Of a stretch of DNA of 31,994 bases, positions 15,862 to 23,349 are shown in pieces. The position numbers were made by a program, and so were the translations under genes. The stretch's first letter is position 1. Each line of letters opens with the position of its first letter. The notes under the pieces were generated by a model, which saw only the letters and a program-made list of their open reading frames with translations, was not told the origin of the DNA and did not search any database. This DNA comes from Pelomonas sp966111775 (GTDB lineage Bacteria > Pseudomonadota > Gammaproteobacteria > Burkholderiales > Burkholderiaceae_C). Location of the stretch: the NCBI GenBank assembly GCA_966111775.1, contig CBHWBD010000039.1, positions 1 to 31,994 on the forward strand, given 5' to 3'.

Positions 15862-17355
15862 TTATGCCGACTTTTCGGACGGCAGCTTGGACACGAGCCG
15901 CAGCGACACGGTCAGGCCTTCGAGCTGGTAGTGCGGCTTCAGGTAGAACTTGGACTGGTAGTAGCCGGGGGCGCCTTCGACTTCCGACACCTCGACCTGG
16001 GCGGCCGCGAGCGGGCGCATGGCCTTGGTCTCTTCCGACGAGTTCATCGGGTCGCCGTCGACGTAGTTCAGGATCCAGCTGTTGAGCCAGTCTTCCATCG
16101 CGTCGCGCGACTTGAAGGAGCCGACCTTGTCGCGCACGATGCACTTCAGGTAATGGGCGAAGCGGTTGCAGGCGAAGAGGTAAGGCAGGCGGGCGGCCAG
16201 CGCGGCGTTGGCGGTCGCGTCGGGGTCGTCGTATTCGGCGGGCTTTTGCAGGGACTGGCCGCTGATGAAGGCGGCGAAGTCGCTGTTCTTGCGGTGCACC
16301 ATCGACAGGAAGCCGTTCTTGCTCAGCTCGGCCTCGCGGCGGTCCGAGATGGCGATCTCGGTCGGGCACTTCATGTCCACGCCGCCATCGTCGGTCGGGA
16401 AGGTGTGGGTGGGCAGGCCCGTGACCGCGCCGCCGGACTCGATGCCGCGGATGCGCGAGCACCAGCCGTACTGCTTGAACGAGCTGTTGATATTGACGGC
16501 CATCGCGTAGGCGGCGTTGGACCAGGTGTACTTGCTGTGGTCGGCGCCTTCCGTGTCTTCCTCGAAGGCAAACTCGTCGACCGGGCTGGTCTTGGCGCCA
16601 TAGGGCACGCGCGACAGGAAGCGTGGCATGCACAGGGCCAGGTAGCGGGCGTCGTCCGATTCGCGCAGCGAGCGCCATGCGGCGTATTCGGGCGTCGTGA
16701 AGATCTTGGTCAGGTCGCGCGGGTTGGCGAGTTCCTGCCAGCTTTCCATCTGCATGACGCTGGGCGCGGCGCCGGTCACGAAGGGCGCGTGCGCGGCGGC
16801 GGCGATCTTGCTCAGCTCGCCCAGCAGCTCGACGTCGGGCGGCGTGTGGTCGAAGTGGTAGTCGCCCACCAGGCAGCCATAGGGCTCGCCGCCGAACTGG
16901 CCGTATTCCTCTTCGTAGAGCTTCTTGAACAGCGGCGACTGGTCCCAGGCCGTGCCCTTGAAGCGCTTGAGCGTCTTGCCCAGGTCGTTCTTGGACACGT
17001 TCATCACGCGGATCTTGAGCTGCTCGTCGGTCTCGGTGTTGTTGACGAGGTAGTGCAGGCCGCGCCAGGCGGATTCCAGCTTCTGGAAGTCCTCGTGGTG
17101 CATGATCTTGTTGACCTGCTCGGTGAGCTTCTGGTCGATGGCCGCGATCATGGACTCGATGGTCTTGACGGCGTCGTCGCTGAGCAGCTGGGTGTTGCTC
17201 AGTGCCTGCTGCGCCAGGGTCTGGACGGCCTGGGCGACGGCGCCGCGCGCTTCGTCGGTCTTGGGCTTGAATTCCTTGTTCAGCAGTGCCGCGAAGTCAT
17301 TGCCTTCGAAGGTGACGCCCGCCAGGGCCGATGCTGACTGTTCCGCTTGGGTCAT
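15862..17355 (-). CDS. tssC: TssC, large sheath subunit (VipB)
   Basis: TssC pairs with TssB to form the contractile sheath around the Hcp tube. At 497 residues it is full length. The signatures ESAWRGLHYLV at 94-104 and YGQFGGEPYGCLVGDYHF at 151-168 are strongly conserved in the family. A second domain with the typical FLSRVPYG and WGNAA-like region (here YTWSNAAYAM) follows, and VEVSEVEGAPGYYQSKFYLKPHYQLEG near the end, quoted loosely, is the handshake strand region. A GGAG site precedes the ATG. It follows tssB by 35 bp. The N-terminus (residues 1-25) should carry the ClpV-recognition helix. Confidence 0.97.
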   Translation of the reverse strand: MTQAEQSASALAGVTFEGNDFAALLNKEFKPKTDEARGAVAQAVQTLAQQALSNTQLLSDDAVKTIESMIAAIDQKLTEQVNKIMHHEDFQKLESAWRGLHYLVNNTETDEQLKIRVMNVSKNDLGKTLKRFKGTAWDQSPLFKKLYEEEYGQFGGEPYGCLVGDYHFDHTPPDVELLGELSKIAAAAHAPFVTGAAPSVMQMESWQELANPRDLTKIFTTPEYAAWRSLRESDDARYLALCMPRFLSRVPYGAKTSPVDEFAFEEDTEGADHSKYTWSNAAYAMAVNINSSFKQYGWCSRIRGIESGGAVTGLPTHTFPTDDGGVDMKCPTEIAISDRREAELSKNGFLSMVHRKNSDFAAFISGQSLQKPAEYDDPDATANAALAARLPYLFACNRFAHYLKCIVRDKVGSFKSRDAMEDWLNSWILNYVDGDPMNSSEETKAMRPLAAAQVEVSEVEGAPGYYQSKFYLKPHYQLEGLTVSLRLVSKLPSEKSA

Positions 17356-17390
17356 GTTGGAAGCTCCGGTCGTGTTCTTGAGGCTGCGGC

Positions 17391-17885
17391 TTATTCGGCC
17401 TTGGGTGCGTCGGTCAGCGTCTTCAGCAGCGTCGGGTCGGCCAGCACCTTGGCGATCAGGTCGCCGGCACCGCTCTTGCCGTCCATGTAGGTGATCAGGT
17501 TGGACAGCTGCTGGCGGGCCTCGAGCAGCTTGTTCAGGCCTTCGACCTTGCGCGCCACGGCGGCGGGCGAGAAGTCGTCCATGCTCTCGAAGGTGATGTC
17601 CACCGGCAGGCTGCCTTCACCGGTCAGCGTGTTCTCGACGTTGAAGGCCACGCGCGGCTTCATGGACTTCATGCGCGAGTCGAAGTTGTCGACGTCGATC
17701 TCGAGGAATTTACGGTCGGACACCGGCGGCAGCGGGTCCTCGGGCTTGCCGGACAGGTCGGCCATCACGCCCATCACGAAGGGCAGCTGCACCTTCTTCT
17801 CGGCGCCGTAGAGCTCCACGTCATACTCGATCTGCACCCGCGGGGCCCGGTTGCGGGCGATGAATTTCTGGCTGCTCTTGCTCAT
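17391..17885 (-). CDS. tssB: TssB, small sheath subunit (VipA)
   Basis: TssB intertwines with TssC to make the sheath protomer. The 164-residue chain has PRVQIEYDVELYG at 15-27, then KKVQLPFVMGVMADLSG at 30-46, LEIDVDNFDSRMKSMKP at about 62-78, and the C-terminal helix with LEARQQLSNLITYMDGK, all family features. AAGGAGC lies before the ATG. It is the second gene of the operon, 106 bp after tssA. That gap is the largest among the first genes and could hold an internal promoter, although I see no convincing one. Confidence 0.97.
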   Translation of the reverse strand: MSKSSQKFIARNRAPRVQIEYDVELYGAEKKVQLPFVMGVMADLSGKPEDPLPPVSDRKFLEIDVDNFDSRMKSMKPRVAFNVENTLTGEGSLPVDITFESMDDFSPAAVARKVEGLNKLLEARQQLSNLITYMDGKSGAGDLIAKVLADPTLLKTLTDAPKAE

Positions 17886-17991
17886 CTCAATGCTCCTTGC
17901 GGATGGGATTCAGGGGTTCAAAAGAGGTTGGGCCACGATGATCGCTGCGGGTCTGCATGAGTAGACGACATCGCAGCACCACATGCGACGT

Positions 17992-19080
17992 TCATTGCAG
18001 GCTGTCGGGGTCCACACCCAGCATACGGGCCACTTCGCCAACGGCCTCGGGGGCAAACTCTCGTACCAGCTGCAGGAAATTGCGGTCGATGAGGCGTTGC
18101 GCACGGCGCAGCAGGTCGGCGGCCGGGTTGGTGGGTTCGTTCTTCTCGAGATAGGCGCAAACGAGATCGATGGCCCGCACGGCGTCGGCCCGGCTCTCGA
18201 TGCTGCCCAGGCCGCCACCGCCGCCCCGGCGACGCGACGGCGCGGGTGAGTCGTCGCCGCCGCTGTCGCCGTCGATGCCCAGATCGTTGAGCATGCCGGC
18301 CAGGTCGTCGGAATCGGTGCTCACCGGCCGCGGCGAGACGGCGACGATGTTGTCCAGCATGCTGCGCAGCGCCGAGAAGTCGGGCTGCTCGCCGAAACCC
18401 AGGCGCATGGACAGGCATTCGACCAGGGAGTCCAGCGCCGCGACGGCGTCGGTGGCCTGGCTGCTGACCTGCGGGTTGTCGCCGACGGCGTCGGCCAGCA
18501 TGCTTTCAATCTGGCCGCGCGAGGGCACGGACTCGTCGTCGCGCGCCTGCAGGTCGCCCATGGCGATCTCGATGTCGCGCACGCTGATCTGGCCGATGCC
18601 GCGGTCGTTCAGCACCAGGCTGGCGCGCACGTCGCCCAGGGTGGTGTCCAGGCTGTTCAGCTCGCCCAGCACATTGACCCGGGCGAAGGCATCGCCGTCC
18701 TCGGGCTTGGGATGGAGTTCATCCCACCAGCGCGTCATCAGGTATTCGAACAGGCGCAGGCCCGGCGCCAGCGTGGCGAAGCCTTCCAGGCGCAGCCGGG
18801 CACGCAGCCAGAGGTTGGCCACGCGCAGGTCGCGACTGCGGCCGTTGAGGTCTTCGGCCTGGCTGAACACGCCGCGCCAGTCCGGCGGCTCGGCGGCGGC
18901 GAACTGGGTTTCGGGTTTGCCCGCGGCGGCCTGGGTCAGGGCCAGGAAGTCGTTGTCGTACTCCAGGTCGGGGCCGCAGACCTCGTCCTCGGACACGGGC
19001 TCCAGCCAGGGCGCCAGCGCGGGGTCGCTGCGCAGCGCCTCTGCGGGGTCGAGCGTCTCGTCGAAGGAAGTGCTGTCCAT
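17992..19080 (-). CDS. tssA: TssA, sheath-assembly cap/chaperone (ImpA)
   Basis: TssA docks on the baseplate and coordinates growth of tube and sheath. The ImpA N-terminal signature CGPDLEYD lies at 35-42 and continues with an RDLRVANLWLRARLRLEG segment and MTRWWDELHPKPED, which are diagnostic. A flexible stretch rich in Asp, Gly, Ser and Arg at about 275-300 separates the N-terminal part from the C-terminal helices (RADAVRAIDLVCAYLEKNEPTNPAADLLRRA), which resemble the ring-forming C-terminus of the Pseudomonas TssA1 type. The product is 362 residues. I use the ATG at 19080; a GTG at 19104 would add eight residues, and neither has a strong ribosome site. It is the first gene of the operon and is divergent from the kinase gene. 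Confidence 0.93.
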   Translation of the reverse strand: MDSTSFDETLDPAEALRSDPALAPWLEPVSEDEVCGPDLEYDNDFLALTQAAAGKPETQFAAAEPPDWRGVFSQAEDLNGRSRDLRVANLWLRARLRLEGFATLAPGLRLFEYLMTRWWDELHPKPEDGDAFARVNVLGELNSLDTTLGDVRASLVLNDRGIGQISVRDIEIAMGDLQARDDESVPSRGQIESMLADAVGDNPQVSSQATDAVAALDSLVECLSMRLGFGEQPDFSALRSMLDNIVAVSPRPVSTDSDDLAGMLNDLGIDGDSGGDDSPAPSRRRGGGGGLGSIESRADAVRAIDLVCAYLEKNEPTNPAADLLRRAQRLIDRNFLQLVREFAPEAVGEVARMLGVDPDSLQ

Positions 19081-19241
19081 GGGTGTCCGCAAAAGGGCCT
19101 GCACAGAGAGCAGGCGGGGGTTCGGCCGGTAAGTAACCCGGCGCGGCGCTTAGTTCCCTGGGCGGCCACTTGGGTATGGGGAGGGCGGGAACGGAATGGC
19201 GCGCGGCGACACTCAGTACCTTGGACGTCCCGCCTGCAAAG
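19081..19241. promoter_or_regulatory. Divergent intergenic region between tssA and the kinase gene
   Basis: These 161 bp must contain the start signals of both the minus-strand T6SS operon and the plus-strand kinase gene, since both units start here. I see no clear sigma-70 or sigma-54 (GG-N10-GC) box on either strand. A CCGG-TAAGTAA-CCCGG near-dyad around 19121-19140 is the only symmetric element noticed. The role is inferred from layout alone. Confidence 0.45.
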
Positions 19242-21053
19242 ATGAACTCCACCAGCGATCCGGAAGACAACGACGCGACCATCATCCGGCCCAGCGCCCC
19301 GGCTGGCCCTGCCGCGCCCTTGCCCGTCGAGGACGCGCCCACGGTCATCGGCGCCGCGCCGGCGCCGGAACCGGCAGCGCCGGAGCCGCCAGCGCCCCCG
19401 CGCATCGACCGGGACGAGGGCGGCAATGCCCTGCCGGTCGGCAGCCGCCAGGCCGAGTTCGAGGTCATCCGCGTGCTGGGCGAGGGCGGCTTCGGCATCG
19501 TCTACCTGGCGCGCGACCATGCGCTGGAGCGCACGGTGGCCCTGAAGGAATACATGCCCGCCGCCCTGGCCCTGCGCGGCGACAGCTCCCAGGTCAGGGT
19601 GCGCTCCGAGCGCCACCGCGACACCTTCCAGGCCGGCCTGAAGAGCTTCATCAACGAGGCGCGCCTGCTGGCCCAGTTCGACCACCCCTCGCTGGTCAAG
19701 GTCTACCGCTTCTGGGAGGCCAATGGCACGGCCTTCATGGTCATGCCCTTCATCGAGGGCAAGACGCTGAAGGACACGCTGAAGGAGATGCCCGAGCCGC
19801 CGACCGAGGCCTGGCTGATGGACATGCTGGCGCCGCTCACCGAGGCCCTCCTGGTGATCCACGGCGAGAACTGCTATCACCGCGACATCGCGCCGGACAA
19901 CATCATCCTGGTCAATGGCAACGGCGCCCGCCCGCTGCTGCTGGACTTCGGCGCCGCCCGCCGCGTCATCGGCGACATGACCCAGGCCCTGACCGTCATC
20001 CTGAAGCCTGGTTACGCCCCCATCGAGCAGTACGCCGAGGTGCCCAGCATGAAGCAGGGCCCCTGGACCGACGTCTACGCGCTGGCCGCCGTCGTCTACT
20101 GCGCCATCACCGGCCGCACGCCGCCGCCCAGCGTCGGTCGCATGGTCAAGGACGACTATCTGCCCCTGAGCCAGCTGGCCGAAGGTCGTTACAGCGACCG
20201 CCTCGTCAAGGCCGTCGACCGCGCCCTGCAGGTGTTGCCCGACCAGCGCACCCCCTCCCTGACCGAGTTCCGCGAGGACCTGGGCCGGAGCGGCCATTAC
20301 GCGCCCAAGCCGGGGCAGATGGCGACGCTGATCCAGGCGCCGGCCGCCGCGCCCGGGCCCGCCGCCAAGCCCGCCGCCCGTCGCCTGCCGCTGTTGGCGG
20401 GGCTCGGCCGGGCCGGCCTGGCGGTGGCGGGCGCGGCCGCCTGGTTTGCGACCCGACCTGCACCCGCCCCCGTGCCCGAACCCGTCGCCGCGGCGCCGGT
20501 GGTCGTGCCTGCGCCTTCGCCTGCACCCGCAGAGCCCGAGCCCGTTGCGCGCGACCTGCCCAGTCAGTTCCGCTCCCTGGTGGCGCGTCACAGCGAGGGC
20601 TTCGACGTGCAGGCCCAGGCCGACAAGACGCAGCTGCGCATCGACCGCGACGACCTGCGCTTCAGCGTCAGCGCCTCGCGCGAGGGCTATGTCTATGTGC
20701 TGCTGGCCGGGCCGGACGGCAGCCTGGTGCAGCTCTCTCCCAATGACAAGGCCAGGAACAACCACATCGGTGCCGGCGAGACGATGCGCCTGCCGGGTGC
20801 CAGCTGGCCGCTGAAGGCCAGCGACCCGCCGGGCCCCGAGCACTTCTTCGTGCTGGTCGCGGCCGAGCCGCGCAGCTTCGCGCCCTGGTCCTCCGAGAAG
20901 GACCCGAGCTATGGCTTCCTGAGCCTGCCGGCCCAGGGCCCGACAGGGGTGCCAGCCTCGCCGATCTGGCTGCTGGGCAAGCCGGACTGCGGCCATCCCA
21001 ACTGCGCGGCCGAGTACGGCGCTGCCGTGTTCAGCGTCGAAGCCGTCAAATAG
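19242..21053 (+). CDS. Membrane Ser/Thr protein kinase with DUF4384-like C-terminal domain (PpkA-like T6SS regulator)
   Basis: Residues 72-350 are a Hanks-type kinase with all key parts: Gly loop LGEGGFGIVYLA at 79-90, ATP lysine K102 in VALKEYM, Glu139 in the C-helix, catalytic HRDIAPDN at 213-220, and DFG at 235-237. The activation segment has GYAPIEQY in place of APE, a variant seen in related kinases. One membrane segment lies at about 382-403, followed by a Pro/Ala linker and a domain at about 440-600 of DUF4384 type (LRFSVSASREGYVYVLLAGPDG, quoted in part, then FFVLVAAEP). So the kinase would face the cytoplasm and the DUF4384 part the periplasm. The N-terminus has ATIIRP and PTVIG threonine motifs. 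Kinase, FHA protein and T6SS together point to phosphothreonine control. Start MNSTSDPEDN is preferred because upstream sequence is not protein-like. Confidence 0.93.
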   Translation: MNSTSDPEDNDATIIRPSAPAGPAAPLPVEDAPTVIGAAPAPEPAAPEPPAPPRIDRDEGGNALPVGSRQAEFEVIRVLGEGGFGIVYLARDHALERTVALKEYMPAALALRGDSSQVRVRSERHRDTFQAGLKSFINEARLLAQFDHPSLVKVYRFWEANGTAFMVMPFIEGKTLKDTLKEMPEPPTEAWLMDMLAPLTEALLVIHGENCYHRDIAPDNIILVNGNGARPLLLDFGAARRVIGDMTQALTVILKPGYAPIEQYAEVPSMKQGPWTDVYALAAVVYCAITGRTPPPSVGRMVKDDYLPLSQLAEGRYSDRLVKAVDRALQVLPDQRTPSLTEFREDLGRSGHYAPKPGQMATLIQAPAAAPGPAAKPAARRLPLLAGLGRAGLAVAGAAAWFATRPAPAPVPEPVAAAPVVVPAPSPAPAEPEPVARDLPSQFRSLVARHSEGFDVQAQADKTQLRIDRDDLRFSVSASREGYVYVLLAGPDGSLVQLSPNDKARNNHIGAGETMRLPGASWPLKASDPPGPEHFFVLVAAEPRSFAPWSSEKDPSYGFLSLPAQGPTGVPASPIWLLGKPDCGHPNCAAEYGAAVFSVEAVK

Positions 21054-21091
21054 CGAAGGTTCGCGGAACCCGGCCGCGGTCGCGGTTACAG

Positions 21092-21700
21092 ATGGGTGCC
21101 GGTGAGCGGATTGCCGGTCCTTCTTGTCGACCTCTGGACCGCGTTCTGAACTCCATCCAAGCCCCGGTCGCCCCCTCGGTGGCGACGCTCCAAGCGCCCA
21201 GGCTGGACGCTTTCACGAGTGCCGCGTCCAGCGGCCCTCTGCTGTGGGCCAATCAGGTGGCGGGCCGACTGGAAGTGCATGGCGGCCCGACGCCGACGGG
21301 CGCGGTGTCGGACGAGATTGGCCGCCTGTTCGTGGCCGCCCTGCGCGAGCATTTCGGCGAGGCGGCCAGCGCCATCGCCGAGCGGGAATGGCGGCTCAAC
21401 CAGAACTCGCGGCGGCTGCTGCAGGCCCGCACCGTCAAGCAGGTGGTGGCCTGTGCCGAATCGGCGTTGAGCCTGCTGCAGGCCCAGTCGGCCCTGGTGC
21501 AGATCGAGTTCTCGGCGGTCATGCTGGGCTGGCGCTTCCGACGCGTCGCCGAGGGGCTGGGCCTGGACCCGGCCGGCCTCGGCATCGAGCGCCGTCAGGC
21601 CCTGGACCTGGCCCTGGCGCCCGACTTCCGGCAGCCGCCGGCCGATGCCGACGCCCTCGCCGCGCGGCTTCGGGCATTGCTCAGCCAGGTCCCGCATTGA
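21092..21700 (+). CDS. Unknown 202-residue helical protein
   Basis: I do not recognise this protein. After a low-complexity first 60 residues it is almost entirely helical (EIGRLFVAALREHFGEAASAIAE, SRRLLQARTVKQVVACAESALSLL, AEGLGLDPAGLGIERRQALDLAL, all quoted in part), soluble, and without signal peptide. GC-rich codon use matches its neighbours. The ATG at 21092 has no strong ribosome site, so the true N-terminus may be further in. It lies 38 bp after the kinase gene in the same direction and 146 bp before an ECF sigma gene; a link to T6SS control or to the sigma factor is possible, but unproven. Confidence 0.65.
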   Translation: MGAGERIAGPSCRPLDRVLNSIQAPVAPSVATLQAPRLDAFTSAASSGPLLWANQVAGRLEVHGGPTPTGAVSDEIGRLFVAALREHFGEAASAIAEREWRLNQNSRRLLQARTVKQVVACAESALSLLQAQSALVQIEFSAVMLGWRFRRVAEGLGLDPAGLGIERRQALDLALAPDFRQPPADADALAARLRALLSQVPH

Positions 21701-21739
21701 GTTCGTGACGTAGTTCACGGTCTCGGGGGTTAACCCATG

Positions 21740-21753
21740 CCCATGAACATGGG
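21740..21753. promoter_or_regulatory. Palindromic site upstream of the ECF sigma gene
   Basis: The hexamer CCCATG, two A bases and CATGGG form a near-perfect 14-bp dyad, with another CCCATG copy directly before it. It lies about 95 bp upstream of the sigma factor start. A CGTGA/TCACG dyad occurs nearby at 21704-21719. Operator function is a guess from symmetry. Confidence 0.35.
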
Positions 21754-21846
21754 GGAGGGCGGGTTTGGCTTGTCGCGAGTCCGGCGGCGGCGGCGTCTGA
21801 TCCAACAAGGCGGCCATTTCGGTCGCTCACCCGCCCGGAGCCCGTC

Positions 21847-22410
21847 ATGCAGCCCCAGTGCCAACCGATCCGCCACCCCGCAGTTGCCGACCCCAACGTC
21901 ATCTTCTCGGAGCTCTTCGGCGAACACCGTGACCGCCTCTACCGCTTCGTGCTGCGCCATATCGGCGACAGCACCGAAGCGGAGGAACTGGCCCAGCAGG
22001 CTTTCGTCGAGGCGGCCCGCACCTTCGAGCATTTCCGCGGCGAGTCGCAGCTGTCGACCTGGCTCTACGGCATCGCGATGAACCTGGTGCGCAATCACCT
22101 GTCGCGTGCACCGTCGCGGCTCTACCGCTTCGAGGACGAGACGGCCCTGGACGCCACGCCCTGCAACCAGGCCAACCCCGAGCAGCAATGCCATATGAAC
22201 CAGCTGATGGTGCTGCTGCAGACCGAACTGGACGGCCTGATGCCCGAGATGCGCGAAGTGCTGCTGCTCGTCGCCATGGACGACATGAGCTACGAGGACG
22301 CCGCCGCCCTGCTGTCCGTGCCCATCGGCACCGTGCGCAGCCGCGTGTCGCGCGCCCGCTCGCATCTGCGCACCCGGCTGCAGGCCCGCGGCGCCCAACT
22401 GCCCTTCTGA
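21847..22410 (+). CDS. ECF-type RNA polymerase sigma factor
   Basis: A 187-residue sigma-70 family protein with only regions 2 and 4. Region 2 runs about 29-85 (DRLYRFVLRHIGDSTEAEELAQQAF, quoted in part, through STWLYGIAMNLVRNHL) and contains the core-binding and -10 recognition helices. Region 4 runs about 131-175 (MSYEDAAALLSVPIGTVRSR), with the helix-turn-helix for -35 recognition. Between them is an acidic linker with several Cys residues (C106, C115). No anti-sigma gene follows; the next element is a tRNA. It could be controlled by the kinase, the 202-residue protein or by transcription. Start ATG at 21847 is supported by the position of region 2. Confidence 0.92.
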   Translation: MQPQCQPIRHPAVADPNVIFSELFGEHRDRLYRFVLRHIGDSTEAEELAQQAFVEAARTFEHFRGESQLSTWLYGIAMNLVRNHLSRAPSRLYRFEDETALDATPCNQANPEQQCHMNQLMVLLQTELDGLMPEMREVLLLVAMDDMSYEDAAALLSVPIGTVRSRVSRARSHLRTRLQARGAQLPF

Positions 22411-22508
22411 GCACGCCTCATTTCAGGGCCGGGGGCGGCTCGCGCGCGGGCTTGAAACCGCGGCTGCGCGGGGCCATCCCGCCCTGTCAAGCAAGCTTCA
22501 CAGCGACT

Positions 22509-22538
22509 TTGCCGAGTCAGTCAAATCTCGTGTATACT
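22509..22538 (+). promoter_or_regulatory. Sigma-70 promoter of the tRNA-fMet gene
   Basis: TTGCCG at 22509-22514 and TATACT at 22533-22538 are separated by 18 bp, and the -10 box lies 12 bp before the tRNA 5' end, as expected for a stable-RNA promoter. Confidence 0.7.
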
Positions 22539-22550
22539 GCTAGCTTCAGT

Positions 22551-22627
<77 letters not shown>

Positions 22628-22655
22628 AGAAATAAAGAGTCCTCACAAGGACTTA

Positions 22656-22690
22656 GAAAAGCCCGCCCCGTGCGGGCTTTGTCGTTTCTG
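22656..22690 (+). terminator. Intrinsic terminator after tRNA-fMet
   Basis: A perfect 9-bp stem (AAAGCCCGC at 22658-22666 with GCGGGCTTT at 22672-22680) with a 5-base loop is followed by a T-rich stretch. A smaller 6-bp hairpin (AGTCCT/AGGACT, 22638-22653) lies between it and the tRNA 3' end and may serve processing. Confidence 0.85.
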
Positions 22691-22807
22691 GCGCCGCGGT
22701 CGGGTGTGGCTCAGTGCAGCCTCATGAGACATGAGATGTCGCAAGACGGCCATTTGGGGGCGTTGCCGCGAGGGCAGCCGGGTCCGGCAAGCAGCGGCCC
22801 TGCAGAA

Positions 22808-23068
22808 TCAGAAGGCTTCGACCGGCTGTACTTCAACGGCTAGCGCCGTGCCCATGTCGGTCCCTTCGGGCAGCCTGATGTGGACGTCGTTGTCCGGGCC
22901 ATGGGCGCCGACGAACCGCAACGCCGCGCCCCCCGCTAGAGGGGCCTTGGACGGCAGGCGATGGACGTGGTATTCGCCCGGCAGGATCGGCACGCGCTGG
23001 CCGGCGGCCGTGAGGCCGGTCAGCCGTCGTCCCTCGGGCACCCTGACTCGGTAGCACTCGATGTTCAT
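22808..23068 (-). CDS. Small unknown protein at the end of the heat-shock operon
   Basis: This 86-residue protein is probably real. The ATG at 23068 has an AGGGG ribosome site and overlaps the stop of the 55-residue gene before it (ATGA). The sequence is beta-rich and compact (MNIECYRVRVPEGRRLTGL, then ILPGEYHVHRL and VHIRLPEGTD), with one Cys and no membrane segment. I do not recognise a family. It is the last gene of the minus-strand set that begins with the three small heat-shock genes, so heat induction is possible. No terminator is obvious after it. Confidence 0.65.
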   Translation of the reverse strand: MNIECYRVRVPEGRRLTGLTAAGQRVPILPGEYHVHRLPSKAPLAGGAALRFVGAHGPDNDVHIRLPEGTDMGTALAVEVQPVEAF

Positions 23069-23232
23069 TTGCGCCCCTGCGTTGACCCTGAAACGGCGAC
23101 GGAGGCCGCCAGCCCGGCGCGGCGCAGCGTTTCACGCGCGAGCAGATAGGCGCGGATTTGGGATGGCGTCATGGACGGGCGCGAGCGTGGCGGGCGTCCT
23201 GACGCGGCGATGCAAGCGTTCAACTTGGCCAT
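23065..23232 (-). CDS. Tiny unknown protein (55 residues)
   Basis: A short gene with good start evidence: a GAGGA site lies about nine bases before the ATG at 23232, and the stop overlaps the next ATG by four bases (ATGA). Codons keep the GC-rich third position of the region better than the competing frame. The product is basic (several Arg, Lys) and helical in its second half (SQIRAYLLARETLRRAGLA). It has no known domain. It lies between the third hsp20 gene, whose end is 117 bp upstream, and the 86-residue gene. Confidence 0.55.
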   Translation of the reverse strand: MAKLNACIAASGRPPRSRPSMTPSQIRAYLLARETLRRAGLAASVAVSGSTQGRK

Positions 23233-23349
23233 GATTCAGTTCCTCATCCGAATCGACAAAGGCGGTCAATGCAGCAAGGGCTTGGGCCCCCACGGCCACC
23301 CGCGCCGAGCGAGTTTCCGTGAGGGCCGTGCGGCGGAGCGCCGCCAGCA

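Noticed and set aside
15931..17337. A 468-codon plus-strand open frame opposite tssC
   Set aside because: Antisense shadow of tssC without protein-like features.
19081..19241. Possible sigma-54 promoter before tssA or the kinase gene
   Set aside because: Some T6SSs use sigma-54, but I could not find a convincing GG-N10-GC box in this gap on either strand.
18936..20996. A 686-codon minus-strand open frame across the kinase gene and tssA start
   Set aside because: Overlaps both the kinase and tssA on the wrong strand or in the wrong frame; no domain; typical GC-rich shadow.
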